From DUPU01 sp050952465 (lineage in GTDB: Bacteria > Bacillota > Dehalobacteriia > Dehalobacteriales > Dehalobacteriaceae), in the NCBI GenBank assembly GCA_050952465.1, contig JBMNKZ010000014.1:124001-188000 (forward strand): a stretch of 64,000 nucleotides of DNA. The letters run 5' to 3'. Of the stretch, positions 33,135-41,846 are shown one piece after another (within the stretch, counting starts at the first letter, position 1; every line of letters begins with the position of its first letter). The notes beneath the pieces were generated by a model. The model did no database searches and was not told where the DNA came from. It saw only the letters and a program-made list of their open reading frames with translations. The translations under genes and the position numbers were made by a program.

Positions 33135-33174
33135 ACTTGTATACAAGTCTATCATATGGATTCCATACTGTCAA
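33135..33174 (-). promoter_or_regulatory. gntR promoter with perfect autoregulatory operator
   Basis: Minus strand: -35 TTGACA (33169-33174), 17 bp, -10 TAGACT (33146-33151). The perfect palindrome ACTTGTATACAAGT (33135-33148) overlaps the -10 and start region. Confidence 0.75.
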
Positions 33175-33226
33175 TTTGTACTAATAAGCTGCTAAACCTA
33201 TTTTTTTATTGTTTAATTACTTATTA

Positions 33227-33946
33227 TTATCTATTTTTCGGCGCATACAGCACACGGCCGCATTTTTCACAATAGGTACTCCCAGTAGCTGTTCTCGCCT
33301 CTTTTACAATAGTTATGGGAATTAGATTTCGACAGCCGCTGCAGGCATGATTTTCCAGGATCTTTGCCACCGGAGTTCCTTTGAATTTTCCTTTCCTTTC
33401 TTCATACCAGATAAGAGATTTTTCATCAAGTTTAGAAAGCAGCTCTTTTTTATCTTCCCCCATGGATTTCATTTCCATCTCTATATTCAATTTTACCCGG
33501 TTATATTCAAGTTTAAGTTTATTAAATTCTTGATATTCCGCCTTAAGTTCATGCTCAATCTCAGCAAGTTCATTTCTGATGCTTTCCTTATCTTCCAGCA
33601 GCCTAATTATTTCATCACTACCACAAGAAATTTGTTCACTTAAGACCTTATTCTGTTGTTCCATATTTTCTAATTCTTTGGCATTCTTAATTGTCCCGGC
33701 ATAAAGGAGCTTATTTAACTCCTTTTGTTTTTCTTCCAATCCGTTGACCTGATCCTCTGCTTTTTTTAACTTCCGGGAGATATTTAAATAAATCTCCTTT
33801 GTTACTTCTAACTTTTTTTGATTTTGATTAAATTCTTCTTTAATTCTTTTTAGCTCTTTAAGTTGAGGCAAGGTTTTTAGGGAATGCTCCAATTCTTGTT
33901 CCTTTCTTTCCATCTCTTGAAAACGATATAAAAGTTCTAACGACAT
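33227..33946 (-). CDS. Coiled-coil protein with C4 zinc ribbon (CT398-like)
   Basis: 239 residues. A long antiparallel coiled coil (about 5-180) rich in Lys/Glu/Leu is followed by a zinc ribbon CSGCRN...YCEKCGRVLY near the C-terminus. The family is widespread next to Nif3-like and TrmK genes in Firmicutes; its function is not established, with nucleic-acid or secretion-related roles proposed. It is downstream of the Nif3-like gene but separated by hairpins and a terminator. Confidence 0.85.
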   Translation of the reverse strand: MSLELLYRFQEMERKEQELEHSLKTLPQLKELKRIKEEFNQNQKKLEVTKEIYLNISRKLKKAEDQVNGLEEKQKELNKLLYAGTIKNAKELENMEQQNKVLSEQISCGSDEIIRLLEDKESIRNELAEIEHELKAEYQEFNKLKLEYNRVKLNIEMEMKSMGEDKKELLSKLDEKSLIWYEERKGKFKGTPVAKILENHACSGCRNLIPITIVKEARTATGSTYCEKCGRVLYAPKNR

Positions 33947-33974
33947 TTTAAATCCTCCTTTTGAAGCAAGTTCT

Positions 33975-34011
33975 TAATTCAGATGGAGATTCTTTTACTC
34001 CATCTGAATTT
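33975..34011. repeat. 13-bp perfect inverted repeat
   Basis: AATTCAGATGGAG and CTCCATCTGAATT flank a 9-nt loop just upstream of the zinc-ribbon gene; an outer AGTTCT/AGAACT extends the stem. Operator or RNA element; not a clear terminator. Confidence 0.45.
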
Positions 34012-34030
34012 TAGAACTGCAAATGCAAGA

Positions 34031-34084
34031 CTTAGTTGGCGTTTGACTCCTGCCTAAAGAGGCGGGGGACTTACGCCAAGTTAG
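34031..34084. repeat. Large imperfect hairpin
   Basis: CTTAGTTGGCGT...ACGCCAAGTTAG with an inner GCCT-AAAG-AGGC helix; about 54 nt overall. It has the look of a repeat-type palindrome or an RNA structure; no family recognised. Confidence 0.4.
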
Positions 34085-34103
34085 TCAGGTGAAACAAATA
34101 AAA

Positions 34104-34129
34104 TAGGATAGGTAAATTAGCCTATCCTA
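34104..34129 (-). terminator. Terminator after the Nif3-like gene
   Basis: Minus strand TAGGATAGG and CCTATCCTA around an 8-nt loop, followed by TTTTATTTG. Confidence 0.75.
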
Positions 34130-34193
34130 ATAAACTTCCCAGGGGTTAGTATTAATTGGACTGGTTAAAACCTGAACCCCAGCTGTTTTTAAT

Positions 34194-35241
34194 TTATTCT
34201 TCAATATGGTACTTAGTGCCGGCATAAATAATGCCTCTGTCGGCATAATGACCGGCATCAATTATTGCCATACCCATGGCTAAAGCATGCTGACCCTCAT
34301 GAAATTTCACATCACCGGTAATGAAACACTGGGCACCCTTTCGCTGGGCGGCCTGAAAATAAGACATCCCTCCGCCCCCCCATCACAGCAACCTTTGAGA
34401 TTACCTGATCGGGGTTTCCAATAACCCGTATCCCCTTTACCTTAAAAACTTCTTTAATTCTTTCAGTTAGTTTTGCCAAACTTGCCGGCTGAGAAAGGTT
34501 GCCTATTCTTCCTAAGCCATACTTTTTACCTTCTAATTTTGTATGTAAGATATCAAAAGCTGCTTCTTCATAGGGATGACTTTTTAACATCGCCTGTAAC
34601 ACTGAATTCAACTTATGTTTGGGGACAATAGTTTCCAGCCGGTATTCAGCTGTTTTTTCTAATAATCCCTCCGCCCCGATAAAAGGTTTTGTCCCAGCCA
34701 AAGGTAAAAATGTCCCCTCTCCGAGGCTGGAAAATGTACAATGGGAATACTCACCAATATGACCGGCACCTGCTTCACATAAAGAGTTTCTCACCTGATC
34801 CAAATAATCTTTTGGTACAAAAACTACAAATTTATAAAGTTCTTCTTCTTTTGTTTCGGCCAAAATTTCCACATCGTTGAGATCTAGAATTTCTGCCAAA
34901 AAATCATTAATGCCTCCCGGTGCAATATCCAAATTAGTATGGGCGGAAAAAAGAGCGATATCATGTTTAATTAATTTCCGCACCACTTTTCCTAAAGGTT
35001 CATGGAATAATATGTTTTTTATTGGATTAAAAAATAATGGATGATGGGAGATGATTAAATTAACTTTTTGACTTATAGCCTCATCAATTACCCTTTCGTC
35101 TACATCCAAAGAAACCAGTACCCGCTCCACCGTCTGACTTAAGTCTCCTACCATGAGGCCTATATTATCCCACTCCTCGGCTAAAGATGAGGGAGCCAGT
35201 TCCTCCATTTCTTTAATAATTGCCTCCACTGTTAAAGACAT
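34194..35241 (-). pseudogene. Nif3-like dinuclear metal-center protein (GTP cyclohydrolase I type 2 family), frameshifted
   Basis: The first 300 codons encode a Nif3/YqfO-family protein (SLAEEWDNIGLMVGD, ISHHPLFFNP, SAHTNLD). At a run of seven G on the minus strand (34375-34381) the frame is lost: it reads VMGGRRDV and stops at 34312. Removing one G restores VMGGGGGMSYFQ and continues with CFITGDVKFHEGQHALAMGMAIIDAGHY, the conserved metal-site C-terminus, to TAA at 34194. So the intact protein would be about 350 residues. A homopolymer sequencing error is as likely as a real mutation or slippage. The gene overlaps trmK by 10 bp, a common Firmicutes pairing. Confidence 0.85.
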
Positions 35242-35924
35242 AATATCACTCTTTCCAAAGTGTTAATCTTTTCATTTATTTTCCGTCTCTGGCTCTGTGC
35301 TTTAGGTTTAGTGCTGTTTTGTAAAGAATTCTCGATTGATTTTAAAACATGAATTTTCCCCATAAGAAAATCCTTTAGCAATGGGTGCTTTTTCTTTAAT
35401 AGCACTGGGCCAATTTCAATTTCCTCATTAGATAAAATACTGTGACCGGGTTCGGCTGCTATAATTTCATAGAAAATCTGATCTTCATATACTAATTCTT
35501 CATCCTGAATCTCCCATCCATACTTACTAAGCCACAACCTTATTTTATCAGTGCCACGCATGGGCTGAAGAATCAGTCTTTTTGCCTTAGAAAGTACCAA
35601 TGGTGTTTGCTCAAATATTTTTACCATGGTAGAAGCACCCATACCGGCTAAAACTAACGTTTCTGCTTCTTCCGGCCGCAAAACTGAAAACCCGTCACCT
35701 AAACGAAGGTCAATTTTCTTTTCAATAGCCAAAAGGCTGATTAAATTCTCAGCCGCGGCTAGAGGGCCGGTATTGACATCAGTGGCAATGACATAAGGGG
35801 ATACCCCGGACATCACAAGATATGCCGGTAAATACCCGTGATCGGTCCCTATATCTGCCACTACGGAACCCTGAGGAATCATCGCCGCCACCGCTGATAA
35901 TCTTTTTGATAGTTTTACATCCAA
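35232..35924 (-). CDS. trmK: tRNA (adenine(22)-N1)-methyltransferase (TrmK)
   Basis: 230 residues, SAM-dependent Rossmann methyltransferase with VADIGTDHGYLPAYL (SAM motif I) near residue 20 and VLAGMGASTM near residue 90, followed by a C-terminal coiled helical region. It methylates N1 of A22 in some tRNAs in Gram-positive bacteria. It overlaps the Nif3-like gene, and lies downstream of rpoD and the tRNAs. Confidence 0.93.
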   Translation of the reverse strand: MDVKLSKRLSAVAAMIPQGSVVADIGTDHGYLPAYLVMSGVSPYVIATDVNTGPLAAAENLISLLAIEKKIDLRLGDGFSVLRPEEAETLVLAGMGASTMVKIFEQTPLVLSKAKRLILQPMRGTDKIRLWLSKYGWEIQDEELVYEDQIFYEIIAAEPGHSILSNEEIEIGPVLLKKKHPLLKDFLMGKIHVLKSIENSLQNSTKPKAQSQRRKINEKINTLERVILCL

Positions 35925-36129
35925 AACCTCACCACCTAAATCTCCATCAATGCAGCGAAAATTGTATGTGTCATTTTACCTCGTGCTTTTTTCATACCTT
36001 AAGTAATTAGCCTTATTACGTTAGTATTCGCATCTTTGGAATAATAATCCTGCCTACTTTAATAAAAGCAAAATAAAAAAGCAAGAAACATTTTATTTTC
36101 TGCTTCTTGCTTTCTCTAAAATTTATTAT

Positions 36130-36204
36130 TGGTGGGCCCACCTGGGATCGAACCAGGGACCGACCGGTTATGAGCCGGTGGCTCTACCGCTGAGCTATAG
36201 GCCC
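36130..36204 (-). tRNA. tRNA with CAT anticodon, probably tRNA-Ile2 (or Met)
   Basis: Full cloverleaf on the minus strand: acceptor GGGCCTA/TGGGCCC, D arm GCTC...GAGC, anticodon arm ACCGG-CTCATAA-CCGGT, T arm CCTGG-TTCGATC-CCAGG, encoded CCA. Anticodon CAT fits elongator Met or lysidine-modified Ile2. The CTCATAA loop and acceptor resemble Ile2 tRNAs, but I cannot decide firmly. Confidence 0.93.
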
Positions 36205-36212
36205 AATAAAAA

Positions 36213-36287
36213 TGGCTCCCCGAGTTGGACTCGAACCAACAACCACTCGGTTAACAGCCGAGTGCTCTACCATTGAGCTATCGAGGA
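36213..36287 (-). tRNA. tRNA-Asn (GTT)
   Basis: Minus strand cloverleaf: acceptor TCCTCGA/TCGGGGA, anticodon arm CTCGG-CTGTTAA-CCGAG with GTT anticodon, T arm TTGG-TTCGAGT-CCAA, discriminator G and encoded CCA. It is 8 bp upstream of the CAT tRNA, probably one transcript. Confidence 0.96.
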
Positions 36288-36453
36288 ATGCCCGTTCAGC
36301 AATAGTCATTATACTAAAAATCTGATTATTGGTCAAGAAGTTTCACTACTATTTTTAGCGGTAATTTTTTCGGGCATAGCATTAATTCATATCCTAGCTG
36401 TCCTTACTGTGATTAATTGTCATTACAGTAATTGCATTAATTACTATCTCTCT

Positions 36454-37563
36454 TTATTCTAAATAATCCTTTAATTTCTTGCTTCTACTTGGATGACGCA
36501 GTTTTCTAAGAGCTTTGGCTTCGATTTGCCGAATGCGTTCCCTAGTTACTCCAAATACCTGTCCAACTTCTTCCAGGGTACGGGAACGTCCGTCCTCCAG
36601 CCCAAATCTGAGTTGAAGTACCTTTTTTTCACGGGACGTAAGGGTTTCCAATACTTCTTCTAATTGTTCTTTTAACAACATAAATGACGCTGCTTCAGCA
36701 GGAGCAGGAGCATCTTCATCCTCAATAAAATCTCCCAAATGGCTGTCTTCTTCTTCTCCAATGGGAGTTTCCAAAGATACCGGTTCTTGAGCAATTTTCA
36801 TAATTTCTCTTACCCGCTCTACAGGTATTTCCATCTCACGGGCAATCTCCTCAGGACTTGGTTCCCGTCCTAATTCCTGCAGCAGCTGCCGGGAAATCCT
36901 AATTAACTTATTGATAGTTTCCACCATATGCACCGGAATCCTAATGGTTCTTGCTTGATCCGCAATCGCTCGGGTAATAGCTTGACGAATCCACCAGGTA
37001 GCATAGGTACTAAACTTGAAGCCTTTTTGGTAATCAAATTTCTCCACTGCTTTTATTAAGCCTAAGTTGCCTTCCTGAATTAAATCCAAGAAAAGCATTC
37101 CTCTACCGACATACCTTTTAGCAATACTGACTACTAAACGAAGATTAGCTTCCGCTAAACGTCTTTTTGCTTCCTCATCACCCTTTTCCATTCTTTTGGC
37201 TAATTCCACTTCTTCTTCTGCAGAAAGCAAAGGTACCCGTCCAATTTCTTTTAAATACATCCGTACAGGATCATCAATGGCCACTCCTTCAGGAATGGAC
37301 AAGTCTATTTCAGTTTCAGTCTCAGTTCCATCGGGGGTACTTACCACATCATCAGGATGCTCCAAGGTCTCCAGCTCACCGGATCCGGAAGTCACTTCTA
37401 TTCCCATGTGCCCTAGCTGTTCGTAAATTTCGTCCATTTGATCTGGTGATAAATCAATTTCACTGAGAGTATTCATAATTTCAGTATAAGTCAGAACGCC
37501 TTGTTGTTTTCCCGTATTTATTAGCTTTTTTACTGCATCAATTTTTGATTGATCCGGTTTCAT
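36454..37563 (-). CDS. rpoD: Primary sigma factor SigA (RpoD)
   Basis: 369 residues, the Firmicutes SigA length. Region 1.2/2 has DPVRMYLKEIGRVPLLSAEEE and region 2.4 has FSTYATWWIRQAITRAIADQ. Region 4.2 has the HTH EVGQVFGVTRERIRQIEAKALRKLRHP. It directs RNA polymerase to TTGACA/TATAAT promoters like those seen here. It follows dnaG after 33 bp, the classic dnaG-rpoD arrangement. Confidence 0.98.
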   Translation of the reverse strand: MKPDQSKIDAVKKLINTGKQQGVLTYTEIMNTLSEIDLSPDQMDEIYEQLGHMGIEVTSGSGELETLEHPDDVVSTPDGTETETEIDLSIPEGVAIDDPVRMYLKEIGRVPLLSAEEEVELAKRMEKGDEEAKRRLAEANLRLVVSIAKRYVGRGMLFLDLIQEGNLGLIKAVEKFDYQKGFKFSTYATWWIRQAITRAIADQARTIRIPVHMVETINKLIRISRQLLQELGREPSPEEIAREMEIPVERVREIMKIAQEPVSLETPIGEEEDSHLGDFIEDEDAPAPAEAASFMLLKEQLEEVLETLTSREKKVLQLRFGLEDGRSRTLEEVGQVFGVTRERIRQIEAKALRKLRHPSRSKKLKDYLE

Positions 37564-37596
37564 TCTTTCCCCCCTTCCAATGGGTAATGTTTCTAA

Positions 37597-39420
37597 TCAT
37601 TCTTTTAGCTGCTGGACTTGCTGTTGAAGCATCGTATATTCTTGCAGCAATTGAATGGTATCACCGGTTATATTTCCAAGTTCATGGGAGTTAATCTCTT
37701 TTTGAATCTCCTGAATCCGCTTCTTTAATCGGTATAGTTTTATAGTCTTTATATAATCCCGGACTAATATTTCTTTATTAGTATTACCAGGTATTTCTTC
37801 CATAAACAATTGGGAGATAAATTGTTTCAAGGTTGGTTCTTCAATACGATCAATTAAAGATGCCGGCAACCAGTCATAATCTCCGTAAATTTGTTTAATA
37901 AACTTAAGTACTTCCGTAATCTTTTCCTCTTCAAAAAGACTAAGTCCTAAAGATCCTTCAACCAAATCAAAAATCTGCCGATCTTCAGCCATCATTTGAC
38001 ATAAATGTTTTTCCGCAATTACCAGGGCATTTTGTTTAGTTTTCCCGGCAATGCTGGTAACAGTTACCTGAGTATTGTTAGTATGCTTTTCCTTGCTAAA
38101 AATATCCGTTTTTTCAATTATTCCCTGAGTTTGACGTAAATCTGCATAGATAGACTCCGCAGGAATATCCAAACTTTTCGCAATCAGCTTAATATACTGA
38201 TCTTTTTCCACTTGACTTTTAACTTTAGTTAAGTCAGGAAGGAGTTCCTGCACTACGTCGGCCTTTCCCGGAATTGTCTTAATATTATATTTCTTCATAG
38301 CCACATGGAGCTTATATTCTACTAAACTGCGTGCCTTACTTTGTACCAATTGAATCCAAGCCCCATAATTATATTTATGCAGGAATTCATCAGGATCGAA
38401 ACCCTTGGGAAGCTCAAGCACCCGAACCCGAAAACCTAAGTCCCGAAGAATCTCCAGTCCCCGGTAAGCAGCTTTTGCTCCCGCCGTATCGGCGTCATAA
38501 GCAATTAAGACATTTGATGTATATCGTTTTAAAAGCTTTCCCTGTTCCGGTGTAAATGAAGTCCCCAATGAAGCTACGGCATTTTTAATATCAAATTGGT
38601 GGGCAGCAATTACATCCATATAACCTTCCATGACAATTGCTTCATCAAATTGCCTGATAAAACCTGCTGCCATATTAAGACCGTAAAGATTCTGGGATTT
38701 ATTAAAAATAGGTGTTTCTGAGGAATTTAAGTACTTAGGCAGTTCATTCCCCATCACCCTGCCGCCAAAAGCAATTACCTTTCCCCGATAGTCTTTTATG
38801 GGGAACATTACGCGATTTCTAAATTTATCATAAAAAGTACCTTTGGTACTTTTTGCTGCCAACCCGGCCTTTTCCATTTCCTCTTCACTAAAACCCTTAC
38901 CTGATAAATACTTTACCAGGTTATCCCAGGACTGAGGAGCATAACCCAGATGAAAATTTTTGATTACATCCAGGGCAAACCCCCTTTTTATTAAGTACTT
39001 TAGGGGAATTTTACCGAGATCGGGATTAAGAATTATTCTGTGATAATAATCAGCCGCTAATTCATGCATCTCTATGAGCCGGTTTTTTTCCGACTGTTTG
39101 GCATAGTCTTCATGCTGTGTCTCCCCCGAAGGGATAACCACTCCTACTTTTTCCGATAGTTTGACAACCGCCTCCGGAAATGTCAGATTTTCCTGTTCCA
39201 TCAGAAAATTGATAACACTGCCGCCTTTATGACAACCAAAACAATAAAAGATCTGCTTTTCCGGAGAAACCGAAAAGGAGGGTGTATCTTCCAAGTGGAA
39301 GGGGCACAACCCCACATAATTCTTACCCTGTCTTTTTAAACTGACATAATCGGAAATTATCTCAACAATATCAGCCTTTCCGCGAATTTCGTCAATAATT
39401 TCCGGGGGTACAAACTTCAT
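37597..39420 (-). CDS. dnaG: DNA primase (DnaG)
   Basis: About 607 residues from ATG 39420 (GAGGTGG 8 bp upstream; the frame extends 14 codons further without a better site). N-terminal CHC2 zinc finger CPFHLEDTPSF...CFGCHKGG, central TOPRIM with EGYMDVIAA and AYDADTAG, and a C-terminal helicase-interaction region. It makes RNA primers at the replication fork. Confidence 0.96.
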   Translation of the reverse strand: MKFVPPEIIDEIRGKADIVEIISDYVSLKRQGKNYVGLCPFHLEDTPSFSVSPEKQIFYCFGCHKGGSVINFLMEQENLTFPEAVVKLSEKVGVVIPSGETQHEDYAKQSEKNRLIEMHELAADYYHRIILNPDLGKIPLKYLIKRGFALDVIKNFHLGYAPQSWDNLVKYLSGKGFSEEEMEKAGLAAKSTKGTFYDKFRNRVMFPIKDYRGKVIAFGGRVMGNELPKYLNSSETPIFNKSQNLYGLNMAAGFIRQFDEAIVMEGYMDVIAAHQFDIKNAVASLGTSFTPEQGKLLKRYTSNVLIAYDADTAGAKAAYRGLEILRDLGFRVRVLELPKGFDPDEFLHKYNYGAWIQLVQSKARSLVEYKLHVAMKKYNIKTIPGKADVVQELLPDLTKVKSQVEKDQYIKLIAKSLDIPAESIYADLRQTQGIIEKTDIFSKEKHTNNTQVTVTSIAGKTKQNALVIAEKHLCQMMAEDRQIFDLVEGSLGLSLFEEEKITEVLKFIKQIYGDYDWLPASLIDRIEEPTLKQFISQLFMEEIPGNTNKEILVRDYIKTIKLYRLKKRIQEIQKEINSHELGNITGDTIQLLQEYTMLQQQVQQLKE

Positions 39421-39560
39421 ATTCTGCACCACCTCACCGGTAATGCTTTGCTTTAATTCCACTTATTAATTACGTTTAGTAGTAGAATATTCTCATCTAT
39501 GTTGTTTCGCCATTTTTCCTTTGATTCCTTCTTTTTTTGTATCAAGAATAAATTGTACAA

Positions 39561-39992
39561 CTATTCTATTAATTTCAGCAGGGATTTAAGGAAATTGTCT
39601 CTGTCCTTTTCGGTAAAAGAAGCAGGGCCTTTAGTTTTTCCTCCGCCTCTTCTTACTTTAGCGGAAACATAACGCTGCATCAGCAAACCATTAATGTTTT
39701 CACCGGTAAATATCAAACCCCGAGGAGATAAGGCTTTGCCCTTTTTCCCTAATACTAATGCCGCCAGGCCAAAATCCTGGGTTACTACAATATCACCGGC
39801 CTCAACTCTGTTTGCAATAATATAATCAGCAGCATCCGGACCAGTATCAGTAATAATTACCCTTACTCCCGGTCCCCCATTAATTTGGTGATTAAAGGAA
39901 GCCACCATTTCCACCGGGACATTTCTTTCGATACCTAAGGAAATAATTATTTCCTTAACCGGACAAGCATCGGCATCAACTATAATTTTCAA
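39561..39992 (-). CDS. UPF0178/DUF188 protein (YaiI/YqxD)
   Basis: 143 residues with the family's IIVDADACPVK start and VVTQDFGLAALVLGKKG. The PIN-like acidic pattern suggests a nuclease-related fold, but the role is not established. It often sits next to dnaG/rpoD in Firmicutes, as here. Confidence 0.9.
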   Translation of the reverse strand: MKIIVDADACPVKEIIISLGIERNVPVEMVASFNHQINGGPGVRVIITDTGPDAADYIIANRVEAGDIVVTQDFGLAALVLGKKGKALSPRGLIFTGENINGLLMQRYVSAKVRRGGGKTKGPASFTEKDRDNFLKSLLKLIE

Positions 39993-40127
39993 GTGAAACC
40001 TCCCCCGAAGTACTACTATATTCGCTACTTTCTTAATAATTCCTTTATAAATATTTAATTATATGAGACAAAAAAGCTTTTTTATTATTACCTTTTTAAA
40101 AGACATTTATCCATTTTATTACAATAC

Positions 40128-40215
40128 GTTGTAGTGCGATACATTAATCGCCCTGTGAAGTTCTTATTGGGGTCATTGGAAAATAGCGGGCGAATCGTGA
40201 TTCCCCCAACAAAAT
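40128..40215. repeat. Two degenerate REP-like palindromes
   Basis: GTAGTGCGATACATTAATCG followed by CCC, and then GGGCGAATCGTGATTCCCC, lie about 35 bp apart. They resemble the GTAGGGGCG...CGCCC palindromes common in Clostridia. The 390-bp gap between yaiI and dgt contains no gene I recognise. Confidence 0.4.
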
Positions 40216-40293
40216 TATTTGTTGTTTTTAAGTAATTTTATAAAAGTCTATTTTTTGTTGTATAAGAAAATAAAGCCTGGGTAAAATAGAGGC

Positions 40294-40375
40294 AGAAGGA
40301 AGTTAATAAACCCTGCCGCATAGCTAGTCACTATTCGGATAGTCTGACCAACGAAGAGGTTTATAACTTCCTTCT
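40294..40375. repeat. Long structured inverted repeat beside dgt
   Basis: AGAAGGAAGTTAATAAACC (40294-40312) pairs almost fully with GGTTTATAACTTCCTTCT (40358-40375). The internal segment forms a second hairpin, ACTATTCGGATAGT. On the minus strand it starts 9 bp beyond the dgt stop; no U-tract follows directly. It may be a 3' end structure or a small RNA. Confidence 0.45.
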
Positions 40376-40383
40376 TCTTATTA

Positions 40384-41376
40384 TTAATGGCGAAAACCAA
40401 AAGGGACAAAAATCCGCATATACTGAGAGATGGCATATCGATCCGTCATGCCCGCCACATAATCACAGACCTGAGTGGCAGGATCGTCTCCAAAGTTATA
40501 CTCCCCTGGCAATTCATTATCATGTTCTAAATAATAGTAATATAAGGTTTTCAACATCTCTTTGGCTTTAGATTCCTCCCATTTAGCCCGTGAACCAATA
40601 TAAACCCGCTCAAAAAGAAAGCTTCGCAGTTTATCCATGGCAATTTTAATTTCGCTGCTCATTTTTAGTTCCTGCTGACCTAAGCTACTCTTGATCAAAT
40701 CTTTTACCATGGTATTAATTCTCTCGCTATGCCGCTTACCCAAAATCTCTATGCACTCTACCGGGATATCTTTTTCTGTAATAAGTTTCCCTCTGATGGC
40801 ATCGTCAATATCATGATTGATATAGGCAATCCTGTCGCATATTCTTACCGCCTGTCCTTCTAAAGTAGCCGGCTTTATCCGACCGGTATGGTTTAAGATT
40901 CCGTCTCGCACTTCCCAAGTCAAATTCAAACCTTTTTTCTGCTCTAGCTTTTCCACGACCCGCAAACTTTGGAAGTTATGTCGAAAACCTTTTGCCATTA
41001 CTTCATTTAAAGCCTGTTCGCCTCCATGGCCAAAAGGAGTATGCCCTAAATCATGGCCTAAGGCAATTGCTTCTGTAAGATCCTCATTTAAATGAAGTGC
41101 TCTTGCCACCGTTCGGGCAATTTGGGCTACTTCCAAGGTATGGGTAAGGCGTGTTCTGAAGTGATCCCCCTCCGGAGCGATAAAAACCTGAGTTTTTGAT
41201 TTAAGCCGCCGAAACGCCTTGGAATGAATAATCCTGTCTCGATCCCTTTGATAACAAGTACGCACCTCACATTCATCCTCTTGACGCTCCCGACCCCGGG
41301 TCATTTGACTTTTTGCGGCAAATTCAGATAGATATTTTACTTCCCAATTTTCTGTTTCCTCCCGAATCAGCATCAT
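40384..41376 (-). CDS. dgt: Deoxyguanosinetriphosphate triphosphohydrolase-like protein (HD family)
   Basis: 330 residues, dGTPase type 2 layout. HD metal site: RTRLTHTLEVAQIAR and ALGHDLGHTPFGHGGE, then a later DIDDAI segment. It hydrolyses dNTPs to nucleoside and tripolyphosphate, or a related activity. It lies in a run upstream of dnaG, as in many Firmicutes, and downstream of zur. Confidence 0.93.
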   Translation of the reverse strand: MMLIREETENWEVKYLSEFAAKSQMTRGRERQEDECEVRTCYQRDRDRIIHSKAFRRLKSKTQVFIAPEGDHFRTRLTHTLEVAQIARTVARALHLNEDLTEAIALGHDLGHTPFGHGGEQALNEVMAKGFRHNFQSLRVVEKLEQKKGLNLTWEVRDGILNHTGRIKPATLEGQAVRICDRIAYINHDIDDAIRGKLITEKDIPVECIEILGKRHSERINTMVKDLIKSSLGQQELKMSSEIKIAMDKLRSFLFERVYIGSRAKWEESKAKEMLKTLYYYYLEHDNELPGEYNFGDDPATQVCDYVAGMTDRYAISQYMRIFVPFGFRH

Positions 41377-41382
41377 ATCACC

Positions 41383-41832
41383 CTATTTCTTTTCCAGTTT
41401 TCCACATTCCTGGCAATAGCCATAAAGCTCAATCCGATGTTCCGTAACCGTAAAACCCTCCTTCTGACCAATATTGTCTAAACATTCAAGGGGACACTGA
41501 GACATCTCTACAACCTTATGACAGCCCAAACAGATTAAGTCATGGGAATGAGATTTATTTGCCAACCGGTATTGGGCCTTGTCCTCTAAAAAACCGGACT
41601 TAATCACTAAACCTGCGGCCACTAGTGTTTTGAGATTACGGTAGACAGTGGCTAAACTGGTATTATCATTTTTCTCTCGAATACGGAGAAATAACTCTTC
41701 TGCAGTTAATGGAATCTGAGAAGCGTTTAACACTCTGATAATTGCCGATCGCTGCTTTGTTAGTTTTAAGCCCCGCTCCTGTAGTTCTGCGAATAGCATC
41801 TTAACCCGATTCAGGTTCCTCCCCCCTTCCAA
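41383..41832 (-). CDS. zur: Fur-family regulator, probably Zur
   Basis: 149 residues. Winged helix (about 12-90, TSLATVYRNLKTLVAAGLV), metal-sensing stretch HSHDLICLGCHKVVEM, and second CxxC YCQECG for structural zinc. Adjacency to znuB-znuC-znuA and a palindromic operator in front of znuA favour a zinc regulator over Fur or PerR. The start is uncertain: TTG 41832 has AAGG at 8 bp, while ATG 41799 lacks a close ribosome-binding site. Confidence 0.88.
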   Translation of the reverse strand: MEGGRNLNRVKMLFAELQERGLKLTKQRSAIIRVLNASQIPLTAEELFLRIREKNDNTSLATVYRNLKTLVAAGLVIKSGFLEDKAQYRLANKSHSHDLICLGCHKVVEMSQCPLECLDNIGQKEGFTVTEHRIELYGYCQECGKLEKK

Positions 41833-41846
41833 CTTTCCAACCTTAT

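Noticed and set aside
34031..34084. Second c-di-GMP riboswitch
   Set aside because: It forms a large hairpin but lacks the GGGACGCAAAG and GGCAAACC core elements.
40248..40436. 62-codon minus-strand open frame overlapping the 3' end of dgt
   Set aside because: It overlaps dgt and the long hairpin, has no ribosome-binding site and no family similarity; it is a chance frame.
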